Shown: piece after piece, positions 1 to 7,673 of the stretch | Layout of the letters: the number at the start of each line of letters is the position of its first letter | How positions within the stretch are numbered: the first letter of the stretch is position 1 | Notes under the pieces: model-generated | Seen by the model: the letters and a program-made list of their open reading frames with translations, nothing else | Database searches by the model: none | Told to the model about the DNA's origin: nothing | Assembly: GCA_024401355.1 (NCBI GenBank) | Contig: JAKSLF010000019.1 | Span: forward strand, 1-52,263 | From: Bacteroidales bacterium | GTDB lineage: Bacteria; Bacteroidota; Bacteroidia; Bacteroidales; Marinilabiliaceae | Direction: 5' to 3' | Length of the DNA: 52,263 nucleotides | Made by a program: the position numbers and the translations under genes

Positions 1-537
1 GAGGAAGTCCCAAGGACGTGGACCGAAGCCGATAACCTTGAGGTTCTTAACGCCGTTAACAACGCGTGCAATGTTACGGAAGTCTGCAAGTTCCTTAACA
101 CCCTCTTCTGGAGTTACGTTTGGATACTCAGGAATGTATACCTTCAGGCGACGAAGACCTACTGAGTAAGAGAAGTTGAGGACACCGCAAAGAGCATCGC
201 CACGGTCAGATGCAAGGTTTGCCTTGCCTTCTTCCTTTGCAGCGAGTACCATTGCTGGACCACCGAACTTCTGAACGAACAATGTTGTAGGACCCTCTGG
301 ACCGAAGTTGCCGAGGAACATACAAACTGCGTTGATGCCATTCTCCTTAGCCCAGTCAAGAGCCTTGTAAGTGTCAACGTCGTTCTCGATAGTTACAGGG
401 CAGTCATATACCTCTGGGAGGCCTGCCTTCTTAACTTCAGCCATAAGGGCTTTTACACGTGCCTGTGTAAGTGTTCTAGGGAAGCAGTCGCGGCTAACAC
501 CTACGACACCAAGCTTCACTACGGGTTGGTTAATCAT
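1..537 (-). CDS. L-fucose/L-arabinose isomerase-family protein, 3'-truncated by window edge
   Basis: The first 179 codons of a minus-strand gene are present and remain open at the window edge, so the C-terminal part is missing. The protein starts MINQPVVKLGVVGVSRDCFP and has no signal peptide, so it is cytoplasmic. The N-terminal pattern (GVVGVSRDCFPR, then a segment around ENDVDTYKALDWAKENGINAVCMFLGNFGPEGP) resembles the N-terminal substrate-entry domain of the ketol-isomerase fold seen in fucose and arabinose isomerases and their relatives. Such enzymes interconvert aldoses and ketoses using a metal ion bound in the C-terminal half, which cannot be seen here, so the substrate cannot be named. 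The start is the ATG at 535-537, behind a TACTTTTG -7 box. The family call is by recognition of the N-terminal pattern and is moderately sure. Confidence 0.65.
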   Translation of the reverse strand, partial: MINQPVVKLGVVGVSRDCFPRTLTQARVKALMAEVKKAGLPEVYDCPVTIENDVDTYKALDWAKENGINAVCMFLGNFGPEGPTTLFVQKFGGPAMVLAAKEEGKANLASDRGDALCGVLNFSYSVGLRRLKVYIPEYPNVTPEEGVKELADFRNIARVVNGVKNLKVIGFGPRPWDFL

Positions 538-574
538 ATCTATTATTATTCTTAGGTTAGTTTATATAAGTTCA

Positions 575-582
575 CAAAAGTA
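575..582 (-). promoter_or_regulatory. -7 box of the sugar-isomerase-family gene
   Basis: On the minus strand this reads TACTTTTG, a full match to the Bacteroidetes TAnnTTTG -7 element, 37 bp upstream of the start codon. No clear -33 TTTG lies 19-21 bp further upstream. Confidence 0.5.
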
Positions 583-711
583 TACATTTTTCTTGAAGTC
601 TACATCGTTTTGAGCGTTTTTTTTTGCGCTCTCTTGCGATATTTTCAATTTGTATTCTCCAACTACCTTACGATTTATAAATATGATTTTTTATATCATG
701 TTTTTAGCGCC

Positions 712-1857
712 CTAGAAGACGAATTGCAGTCTCGCTTCGATGGCATTGTAGTTCTTGCCCTCCATGGCTTTGTCTGCTATGTCGTCTTTTGCATGTGCTT
801 GTCCATGCATGTAGTTTAGGCGTGCCAGCAGATATTTGTTTATGCCATAGTTTAGTCCTATGGTTATGTCGTTCTCTGTCTTCTGCCAATCCTCGCCCTG
901 GTCATAGGCTACATGCCCAAATCTGCCTACAAGTTCAAGGTTGCCGGCCGACACGTTCGTCGCATAGCCGTTGGCTTTGCTATAGTTCTGCTGCGATCCT
1001 TTCAATAAGAAACCAGCTTGTACATAGAATCCACCAATTTCGGCATTCTCTGGGCCAGGTGTGTTGACGTGGGCATGCTGGTATCGACCTTCGGCGTATA
1101 GCTTGCCACTTATGAATATTACTTCTGCTTCGCCTCTGAAGATGTTATACTGGCTCGCATCGTCAAACGACTCGTCTATCAGCTTCATGCTTTTACACTG
1201 TGTCAATGTGTATGTGCTGAACGTTGCTGTGTTTGGCGTGTGGGTTAGTAATGGCGCTACACCAAAGTGTAGTACTTTGCTCTCTGTGATTACCGGGCGT
1301 ACTATCAATTTGGCTGCTATGTTATAGCCCTGGTTGCTGCTGATGTTGTTCACGTTGCCGTCAGAGAATATTCCTGCTGTCAGTTTCACCGCATCACTGT
1401 TGTAGTTGTAGGCCAGGCCCATCTTGCGCGATATGCCGTCTATTGCCTTGTCTACTGATGAGTTCTGTATGAATCTGTATGCAGGTCCCAGTGTCTCATA
1501 ACCAAATGGCATCCAGAAGTTGCCAAGCTGTAAGCTCGAACTCTCTGACATCTTGTAGCCAAAATACAGGTCGGTGAATGTTACCGAAGATCCTGTGAAT
1601 CTTACTTCCGCTTTCGTACTCCATGCTCCTCCGTATGTTGCTATGAAACCTATTCGGGTGTCGTTCAGTCTTACTACGTTTGTTGTGTGGTCGTGGCTTT
1701 TGCCCATGTCACCACCATATATGCCTGCATCAAAGTGGGTCCTTCCCTTGAAGTTTACGTTCAGGTCGCCCGATTCTGTCTTTATACTTATCTGTGCACT
1801 CGCACTTATGGCAGCAAGCATCGTCATGCCCAGTGCCACTATTATGTTTGTTTTCAT
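712..1857 (-). CDS. Porin-like outer-membrane beta-barrel protein (phosphate-selective porin O/P type)
   Basis: The 381-residue protein starts with a clear Sec signal peptide (MKTNIIVAL... ending SASAQ near residue 22) and ends in the sequence ARLQFVF, an aromatic C-terminus typical of outer-membrane barrels. Between them are alternating hydrophobic and polar strands such as GRTHFDAGIYGGD, AEVRFTGSSVTFTDLYFGYKM and LARLNYMHGQ, which resemble the porin O/P family of anion-type channels. No periplasmic-domain insert or TonB plug is seen, so it is probably a passive channel; the solute is unknown. It lies downstream of the exported hydrolase at 1959-2597 on the same strand, separated by 101 bp that holds a hairpin and a possible promoter, so it may be expressed separately. 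Barrel class is fairly sure, substrate is not. Confidence 0.75.
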   Translation of the reverse strand: MKTNIIVALGMTMLAAISASAQISIKTESGDLNVNFKGRTHFDAGIYGGDMGKSHDHTTNVVRLNDTRIGFIATYGGAWSTKAEVRFTGSSVTFTDLYFGYKMSESSSLQLGNFWMPFGYETLGPAYRFIQNSSVDKAIDGISRKMGLAYNYNSDAVKLTAGIFSDGNVNNISSNQGYNIAAKLIVRPVITESKVLHFGVAPLLTHTPNTATFSTYTLTQCKSMKLIDESFDDASQYNIFRGEAEVIFISGKLYAEGRYQHAHVNTPGPENAEIGGFYVQAGFLLKGSQQNYSKANGYATNVSAGNLELVGRFGHVAYDQGEDWQKTENDITIGLNYGINKYLLARLNYMHGQAHAKDDIADKAMEGKNYNAIEARLQFVF

Positions 1858-1880
1858 CTTGTCGTTGTCTGTTGTTGATA

Positions 1881-1888
1881 TAAATGTA
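1881..1888 (-). promoter_or_regulatory. Possible -7 box of the porin gene
   Basis: Minus-strand TACATTTA matches TAnnTTTG at seven of eight positions and lies 23 bp upstream of the porin start codon. It abuts the hairpin at 1891-1929, so termination and re-initiation would occur in adjacent sequence. No -33 element was recognised. Confidence 0.35.
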
Positions 1889-1890
1889 GA

Positions 1891-1929
1891 AGAACCAGAA
1901 GCAATCGGGATGGATTTGTTTCTGGTTCT
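1891..1929 (-). terminator. Hairpin between exported hydrolase and porin genes
   Basis: A perfect 10-bp stem (AGAACCAGAA at 1891-1900 and TTCTGGTTCT at 1920-1929) closes a 19-nt loop. In the minus-strand transcript of the 1959-2597 gene it falls 30 nt after the stop and is followed by a moderately U-rich stretch. The large loop makes it a weak intrinsic terminator or an operator-like palindrome in front of the porin. Confidence 0.45.
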
Positions 1930-1958
1930 ATCTTATTCTAAGTGCCTAATTCGCTGAT

Positions 1959-2597
1959 CTAGAATTTCTCCTTTATCTCCTTCAGCGAGATGCACTGTAT
2001 GCCCATGTTGCGCATGTCATAGATGTTTGCTTCTGCTACTTCTGGAGTCTTTGCTGAACATGCATCAAGGCAGCATATTGTCTCATAGTTCAATGACATT
2101 GCGTCGTTTGCTGTGCCTCTTACGCAGTTAGGATACTGTGTGCCGGCCAAGATGACGCGTGTTACGCCCATACGACGAAGGATGAGATCGAGCTGTGTCT
2201 GGAAGAATGCCGAGTTGCGGAACTTCACTACTGTCATGTCTTCTGGCTCTATCGAGATGCCGTCTACAATTTTGCATCCCCATGTGCCTGGTACGCAATA
2301 GCCTGGCTTGCCGTCTGTGAAGAGTTTTACTCTTGGCTGGTCTACGTCAAGACCATTTGGACGATGCTCGCGGATGATGTGAATTACCTGCCAGCCTTTC
2401 GAACGACCATATTTTGCAAGATCGTCGATTGAAGGAATTGTTGCCTTCGCACCTGCCACACAAAGTGCACCCTTAGGGTCCACAAAGTCGTTCTGCATGT
2501 CGATGATGATGATAGCTGTTTCAGCTGTCTTTGTCTTCTGTGCATAGCCCATTACACTTACGAGGGCCAATGCCATTGCAATGATTAATTTTTTCAT
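1959..2597 (-). CDS. Exported isochorismatase-fold cysteine hydrolase
   Basis: This 212-residue protein has the isochorismatase/nicotinamidase fold with its catalytic set in place: Asp33 in IIDMQNDF, Lys125 in VVKFRNSAF, and the nucleophile Cys158 in GTQYPNCVRGTANDA. The family hydrolyses amides or vinyl ethers through a cysteine nucleophile. Residues 1-20 (MKKLIIAMALALVSVMGYAQ) form a signal peptide, so the enzyme should act in the periplasm, which is unusual because nicotinamidases and isochorismatases are normally cytoplasmic. The porin gene follows on the same strand. Metal-binding residues of true nicotinamidases are not obvious to me, so the substrate is left open. Start codon ATG at 2595-2597 is fixed by the signal peptide. 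Confidence 0.8.
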   Translation of the reverse strand: MKKLIIAMALALVSVMGYAQKTKTAETAIIIIDMQNDFVDPKGALCVAGAKATIPSIDDLAKYGRSKGWQVIHIIREHRPNGLDVDQPRVKLFTDGKPGYCVPGTWGCKIVDGISIEPEDMTVVKFRNSAFFQTQLDLILRRMGVTRVILAGTQYPNCVRGTANDAMSLNYETICCLDACSAKTPEVAEANIYDMRNMGIQCISLKEIKEKF

Positions 2598-2691
2598 CCT
2601 GTTGTTTTTTTTTTGTTTGTGGCAATCCCGCCACAGGGTCTTATTTTATAATTTGTAATCTCTTTGGTCTTGTTCTCTTTCGATTACGCTG

Positions 2692-2699
2692 CAAATATA
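2692..2699 (-). promoter_or_regulatory. -7 box of the exported hydrolase gene
   Basis: Minus-strand TATATTTG followed by CAGCG is a full TAnnTTTG match, 95 bp upstream of the start, giving a leader of roughly 85-90 nt. No -33 TTTG at the usual distance. Confidence 0.5.
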
Positions 2700-2875
2700 G
2701 ATGAAATATTTTAATCTGAAAGTATATTTACATTATTTAACTATAAAATGTAAGTGTATATTTCGAAATAGTTTCGTTTTAATACAAAATAAAGCTATTT
2801 GCTTAGAAATATATACAATCGGTGCCTTTGCCTCCCCCTTTAATGGTTTATTCTTCAATTTTTGGAAAAAGTATG

Positions 2876-2883
2876 TATCTTTG
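2876..2883 (+). promoter_or_regulatory. -7 box of the two-component operon
   Basis: TATCTTTG is a full match to the Bacteroidetes -7 element, 65 bp upstream of the response-regulator start. A TTTG lies at 2861-2864, which is closer than the usual spacing, so the -33 element is unclear. Confidence 0.5.
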
Positions 2884-2947
2884 CGTCTATATATTACTTT
2901 TGAATATATACCAGACTTTTTAATGTCTATAAGTTTGTGTTAGACCT

Positions 2948-3547
2948 ATGAATCCATATAAGATAATAGTCATAGACGACAATCTTTCGGTGCTGCGTAC
3001 ACTGAAACTGGTGCTCAACGGTGTCTTCAAGACTGTGGTGACGGTGCCTGATCCTAAACTGATACCCGCTATGTTAAATGTAGGCGATGTCGATGTTGTG
3101 TTGCTCGACATGAATTTTGATGCCCGAAAGCTCGACGGTGAGGAAGGTCTCTTCTGGCTCAATCGTATCAACGAGATGCCCAACCCTCCTGCCGTGGTGC
3201 TGATAACTGCGTTTGGCGACATCGACTTGGCTGTGCGTAGTGTGCAGCAGGGCGCTGAGGATTTTATCACGAAACCTTGGGACAACCAAACTCTCATTCA
3301 GAAACTGGAAGCGGCCATTACAAAGCATCGCGCCAAACAGCAGACGGTCTCGTTGGCTGCTGAGGCGGTTTCGCTCCATAACCAAATGGCGGCCAATAAG
3401 CAACTCTCGCTCGAGGAACTCGAAAAGAAGCATATCCTCGAGGTCGTCGATCAGGTGAATGGTAATCTGGTCAATGCTGCCGAGCGACTTGGCATCTCAC
3501 GCCAGACACTTTATAATAAACTCAAGAAATTTGGTGTTATTATATGA
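2948..3547 (+). CDS. Response regulator: receiver plus Fis-type DNA-binding domain, no AAA+ domain
   Basis: The 199-residue protein has an N-terminal receiver domain (residues 3-120) with the acidic pair Asp10-Asp11, phospho-acceptor Asp54 in VVLLDMNFD, Thr87 in LITAFGD and Lys109 in ITKPWD. After a linker of about 35 residues rich in Gln and Ala comes a Fis-type helix-turn-helix (about 153-199: LSLEELEKKHI, then NAAERLGISRQTLYNKLKK). NtrC-type regulators carry a sigma-54 AAA+ ATPase between these parts; it is absent here, so the protein should bind DNA and act on ordinary promoters, as in the RegA/PrrA group. Its stop overlaps the kinase start by four bases (ATGA), so the two are translationally coupled. 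The target is probably the efflux operon that converges on the pair. Confidence 0.9.
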   Translation: MNPYKIIVIDDNLSVLRTLKLVLNGVFKTVVTVPDPKLIPAMLNVGDVDVVLLDMNFDARKLDGEEGLFWLNRINEMPNPPAVVLITAFGDIDLAVRSVQQGAEDFITKPWDNQTLIQKLEAAITKHRAKQQTVSLAAEAVSLHNQMAANKQLSLEELEKKHILEVVDQVNGNLVNAAERLGISRQTLYNKLKKFGVII

Positions 3548-4527
3548 TGAAGCAACGTCACTATCATCTCTACATGTTGTTTGTCGGCCTCATGCTCGTT
3601 GCGTCAGGAGCTGTGCTTGTGTTCGCCTGGCTCTGTGGATGGAGTTGGGTGCTGATATGTGGTTGTGCTGTGCTTTGCTTCTCTTTGTTGTTTATGATGT
3701 GGCGAGGTGCCTCGTTCCTTCCCGAACAGGTCAACTACTTCTTGGGTTGTCTGCGCAGCAATGACTCGATGAGTCGCTTCCCTGAGTCTGCTGACTGCGA
3801 ACTTCAGCAGATGTATGCCGATATGAATCTTATTATGCAGCGGTACGGACAGAGCCAAATGGAACTCGAGACGAAGCGAATGTATTACGACCGCATCCTC
3901 CGCATCATGACACATGAATTGCGCAATGCCATCACTCCCGTTATTTCTCTCAGCGAAGATATGATGCAACGTGAGTATACTGCTGAAGACAGTCATGAGG
4001 CCATTGAGGTCATCAATGAACAATGCACTTCCATCAAGACTTTTCTCGATAGTTACTATGAACTCACACATCTGCCCAAGCCAGAGCTCCGTGAGGTCGA
4101 TGCCAAGTCTCTGCTTCAGCGTGTGGAGCGTCTTTATCCCGACCAGGGCATCAGCATCGAGTGTGCGCAAGGTCTGAAGTTGCAATGCGATGAAGGGCAG
4201 ATTAAGCAACTACTGATCAATTTGGTCAAGAATGCCATGGAGGCAATGGGAAGTGATAAGGTTAAAGAGTTAATGAGTGAAAAGGTGCCAGCTGTCATGA
4301 TCACCGCTTCCGCTCCAGAAGGCCGTCCTCGAATCACTGTGAGTGACCGAGGTCCAGGCATTCCGGCGGACAAGCGCGAAGAAATCTTCTTGCCATTCTA
4401 TACCTCTAAAACTGGAGGTTCAGGTATAGGCTTGGCACTCAGCCGACAGATAATGAATCTTCACAAGGGTTCGCTTACCTGTTCGAGCTGTGAGTCTGGC
4501 GGCGCAATGTTTATTATGCAATTCTAA
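3544..4527 (+). CDS. Membrane sensor histidine kinase (NtrY/PAS-less HisKA type)
   Basis: This 327-residue kinase starts with two adjacent membrane segments (about residues 9-29 and 34-53) with almost no periplasmic loop, so it probably senses something within or near the membrane. The dimerisation helix has the phospho-accepting His124 in MTHELRNAITP. The ATPase domain shows an N box (LLINLVKNAMEAM, Asn230), a G1 box (VSDRGPGIP) and a G2 box (GGSGIGLALS). It would phosphorylate the regulator encoded immediately upstream, with which it overlaps. Its stop lies one base from the stop of the last gene of the convergent ABC efflux operon, with no terminator between, so the 3' ends of the two transcripts probably overlap. 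Confidence 0.9.
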   Translation: MMKQRHYHLYMLFVGLMLVASGAVLVFAWLCGWSWVLICGCAVLCFSLLFMMWRGASFLPEQVNYFLGCLRSNDSMSRFPESADCELQQMYADMNLIMQRYGQSQMELETKRMYYDRILRIMTHELRNAITPVISLSEDMMQREYTAEDSHEAIEVINEQCTSIKTFLDSYYELTHLPKPELREVDAKSLLQRVERLYPDQGISIECAQGLKLQCDEGQIKQLLINLVKNAMEAMGSDKVKELMSEKVPAVMITASAPEGRPRITVSDRGPGIPADKREEIFLPFYTSKTGGSGIGLALSRQIMNLHKGSLTCSSCESGGAMFIMQF

Positions 4528-4528
4528 T

Positions 4529-6943
4529 CTATTCTGTCTTCACCACGTTCGCTGGCTCAATCCTTGATATTCGCCATATTTGATAGCCAGCGGTAAGTGA
4601 GATGAGTACAATGACGATGAGTAGCACTCCACCATAGAAGAATATTCCATGTGCGAAAGGTACACGGAACATCTCGGTGATTATTGTGTCGATGAGCATG
4701 TAGGCGCAAGGAATGGCTATTGCCGATGCAACGACGAGCTCAATGACATAAAGACGGATAAAGCGCATGGCTATCTGCCATGCCTTGGCACCGTTAATCT
4801 TGCGAATGGCCATCTCCTTGCGGCGGAAACGGGTATCTACCGCGACTGCAGAATAAATGCCGATGAGTGTGAGGGTGAGTGCCAATGCAGATAGCAGCAT
4901 GAAGAAAGGAAGAAATTCACGGAAAGGACCTTCGTTTTCATCGATAAATTGGGCGAAACTCTTGACCGTGCTATACTGAGTGAACTTCATTTCTTCGTGA
5001 TCAATGTACCACCACTCGCCAGTATAGTCCTTCCATCGTTCCTTAAGCAGAGCTTTCACCTTTGCTCCTTTGCTTGGATAGCATTTGATCCATAAGTTGT
5101 TGCTATTATATGTTTGGGCATCATTATAATAGATGCTGTTGAATATTTGGCGGACATCGTTATTGCTCAGGCGTTCCTGTAGCTGAGCCACAGTGCCGAC
5201 AATGGTGTGTGGTCTCCAGTCTGTTAGCGCACAACCTCGCTCATCGGACATTAGAGCTCCGTTTTCATCTTTCACAATTACAGAGAGCTGGATGACATCG
5301 CCCAGCTGTAGGCCGAATTGAGTGAGCAGTCCTTCATCGACGACCACCTCCTGCGGAGTCTCTGCATAGCGACCTTGTGTGACAGCTTCGCCTAAGAACT
5401 GGAGGCATTCTGTCGTAAACTGTACAAGACAGGCTTGAAGAGTGTCTCCCTGTTCGTTGAGAAAGTCATGGGTCCAATTGTATCCAAAAAGCGGTGAGCC
5501 ATCCTTGTAGCGTACCACCTCCAGAACTTCAGGAAACGCTTTGAGTTCGTCTATTAACTCATCCGTTACTGCTACACCTTGCAACGTAGCCACCAGACAA
5601 TCCTCCTGTTGCTGCTCGGTCATCTGAGGAAGGAATACATGTCTGTTGCACCGCAACTGCATGATCAGGGCAGACATGAGCGAAAGGAAGAAGACTGCCA
5701 ATGTGAGCTGATAACCCAGCAGTATGTTGCGCCCGATGTGGCGACCTGGACGGCGGCCCGATGAGCTCTTGATCGATTCCTGCAGCGAACGGTGCCGCAC
5801 CCGTATCACTGCCAGCCACGCCACCACGAGGCCGACGAGCAGTAGCACAGCAATATGCCAGCTGTTCTGGTACATCATCTGGCTGATGTCGAGGACAAAA
5901 GTGTATCCATTGAGCAGATGAAGCGTAAAGAAGGGCGAACAGAGCTCAATCAACAGCATACTTAAGCCGCCCGTCAGCACGAGCATCAGCGTCACGTAGC
6001 AACTCACCATAAGCCAGAGGTCGCGGGTATGGGCACCATGACAGCGACGCAGGGTGTATTCGCGCTGACGCATCATGATGTCGCTCACCAGCAGATGGAA
6101 GAAGTTGGAGAGCGCAGCAAGGAGCAGCAACATGGCCGGCAGGGTGATGATGAGGAAGATCACGCCGAAAATTGCGATGAACTTCCACTGCCACGGGTTG
6201 AACCAGCATACGGTGTAATGTGTCTGGTCCTCTTGGTCAAAAAGGTCAAGCTGGTCAATACTTTGCTTCACCTCCTCACGGGTATAGTCTTTCTTGACTA
6301 AGATATACACAAGGACGTACGGTTCATAGTCTCGGGGCGGGGTGTTTAGGGTCCAGCCTCCGATGTTCGAGAGTGGCTGCATCGAGTTGTTCGAAGGCAG
6401 ATCCTCAACCACTGCGCGTATAGTATTGGCAGCTGTATGGCACCACATCTTCTGACCGATGGCGGCTTCGGGTGAGCCAAACAACTGCTGGGCAAAGCTT
6501 CGGATCATCACAAAACTCGAACCAGAGCGTAGGGCATCCTCCCACGAGCCAGCGAGTAATGTCGGGTTGAAGATGTGACGCAGCGTGGTGTCGGCCTCGA
6601 TGGTCTGTAGACTGACGGAACGGCTGTCTCCTAGATGCCAGTACGCTGACATGCCCGATACTTTGCAGTAACATTCGATGCCGGGGATGCTGTCGAGCTT
6701 GCCTTCAATCAAGCTTCCGTGAATATACCCTCTTCGCAGTGGGAGGTCGTCGTCCACTCGGCTGATCTGTACTACGCGGTCATGATTTTCATACCAGGTG
6801 TCGGTAAATATGAGACTATATACCAGATATGAGAAGATTCCGAAGCAGAACAATGCCACGGCCAGTCCTACGATGGAAAACATCGACTGGAATTTGTTGC
6901 GCTGCAGGTTGCGGAATGCTAAGGTTATATAATGCTTGATCAT
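4529..6943 (-). CDS. FtsX-type ABC transporter permease, distal copy
   Basis: The 804-residue permease has the MacB-like periplasmic plus FtsX architecture in duplicate: one membrane helix near residues 17-40, a periplasmic domain to about 255, three helices between about 265 and 375, then a second set with a helix near 410-430, a second periplasmic domain and three helices in the last 130 residues. This eight-helix form contrasts with the four-helix MacB permease fused to its own ATPase; here the ATPase is a separate gene just upstream. The family uses ATP hydrolysis in the cytoplasm to drive conformational change in the periplasm. It is paralogous to the protein at 7674-10082: both start KHYITLAFRNL and end with RISRIEPA-like sequence followed by NVVKTE or SVVKAE. 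It is the last gene of the operon. Confidence 0.85.
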   Translation of the reverse strand: MIKHYITLAFRNLQRNKFQSMFSIVGLAVALFCFGIFSYLVYSLIFTDTWYENHDRVVQISRVDDDLPLRRGYIHGSLIEGKLDSIPGIECYCKVSGMSAYWHLGDSRSVSLQTIEADTTLRHIFNPTLLAGSWEDALRSGSSFVMIRSFAQQLFGSPEAAIGQKMWCHTAANTIRAVVEDLPSNNSMQPLSNIGGWTLNTPPRDYEPYVLVYILVKKDYTREEVKQSIDQLDLFDQEDQTHYTVCWFNPWQWKFIAIFGVIFLIITLPAMLLLLAALSNFFHLLVSDIMMRQREYTLRRCHGAHTRDLWLMVSCYVTLMLVLTGGLSMLLIELCSPFFTLHLLNGYTFVLDISQMMYQNSWHIAVLLLVGLVVAWLAVIRVRHRSLQESIKSSSGRRPGRHIGRNILLGYQLTLAVFFLSLMSALIMQLRCNRHVFLPQMTEQQQEDCLVATLQGVAVTDELIDELKAFPEVLEVVRYKDGSPLFGYNWTHDFLNEQGDTLQACLVQFTTECLQFLGEAVTQGRYAETPQEVVVDEGLLTQFGLQLGDVIQLSVIVKDENGALMSDERGCALTDWRPHTIVGTVAQLQERLSNNDVRQIFNSIYYNDAQTYNSNNLWIKCYPSKGAKVKALLKERWKDYTGEWWYIDHEEMKFTQYSTVKSFAQFIDENEGPFREFLPFFMLLSALALTLTLIGIYSAVAVDTRFRRKEMAIRKINGAKAWQIAMRFIRLYVIELVVASAIAIPCAYMLIDTIITEMFRVPFAHGIFFYGGVLLIVIVLISLTAGYQIWRISRIEPANVVKTE

Positions 6944-6960
6944 GTTTTTGATGATATATT

Positions 6961-7641
6961 CTACATCTCCACTTTCTCTACCACCTGTCCGTCGAACAGA
7001 TTCACAATGCGATCAGCATACATAGCATCCTTCTGCGAGTGGGTTACCATTACGATGGTTGTCCCTTCTTTGTGCAATTCCGATAGCAGTTCCATCACTT
7101 CATGGCCGTTCTTCGAGTCGAGGTTGCCTGTTGGCTCGTCGGCTAATATGAGTGATGGGCGTGACACTACGGCACGGGCAATGGCTACGCGTTGCTGCTG
7201 ACCACCCGACAACTGTGCAGGAAAGTGCTTTGCTCGATGAACGATGTTCATGCGTTCCATGGCATCCTTGATACGCTTCTTGCGCTCGGCTTTAGGAAGA
7301 CCCATGTAGAGCAGTGGCAATTCGATGTTCTCCTCTACGTTCAAGTCTTCGATGAGGTTGAAGGCCTGGAAGACAAAGCCTAAGGTGCCTTTGCGGATGT
7401 CTGTGCGCTCCGACTCCGACTTCTTGCTCACATCTACTCCATCAAGCAGATACTCGCCACTGGTGGGGCTGTCTAGCAGTCCTGCGATATTCAATAATGT
7501 AGATTTGCCACAACCTGATGGTCCCATGATTGCCACAAACTCACCTTTCTCAACGATGAGGTTTACGCCATTCAAGGCCACCGTTTCAACTATTTCTGTC
7601 CTGAAGACTTTCTGAAGGTTCTTGATTTCAATTATAGCCAT
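6961..7641 (-). CDS. ABC transporter ATP-binding protein, MacB/LolD type
   Basis: This 226-residue ATPase has every functional motif of the family: Walker A GPSGCGKST (40-48), Q-loop FQAF (from 91), signature LSGGQQQR (144-151), Walker B LILADEP (164-170) followed by TGNLDS, and the switch His201 in VTHSQKD. The wording LADEPTGNLDS is characteristic of the MacB/LolD/FtsE branch, which powers FtsX-type permeases working in the periplasm instead of moving solutes through the membrane. It is encoded between the two permease genes (32 bp after one, 17 bp before the other), so one ATPase probably serves both subunits as a heteromeric transporter or two alternative ones. Confidence 0.93.
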   Translation of the reverse strand: MAIIEIKNLQKVFRTEIVETVALNGVNLIVEKGEFVAIMGPSGCGKSTLLNIAGLLDSPTSGEYLLDGVDVSKKSESERTDIRKGTLGFVFQAFNLIEDLNVEENIELPLLYMGLPKAERKKRIKDAMERMNIVHRAKHFPAQLSGGQQQRVAIARAVVSRPSLILADEPTGNLDSKNGHEVMELLSELHKEGTTIVMVTHSQKDAMYADRIVNLFDGQVVEKVEM

Positions 7642-7673
7642 ATCTTTATTTTTTTCGTTTTCAATTTAATGTT

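Larger units (their letters stand above)
2598..2947. other. 350-bp AT-rich divergent intergenic region
   Basis: This region separates the exported hydrolase (minus) from the response regulator (plus). It holds one -7 box for each direction, at 2692-2699 and 2876-2883. No further gene, repeat or strong hairpin was seen in it, and neither copy of the TGTCC-type operator found in the efflux operon occurs here. Confidence 0.5.

Noticed and set aside
3604-4209. Minus-strand open frame of 201 codons opposite the histidine kinase
   Set aside because: The kinase motifs on the plus strand are decisive; the antisense product has no domain.
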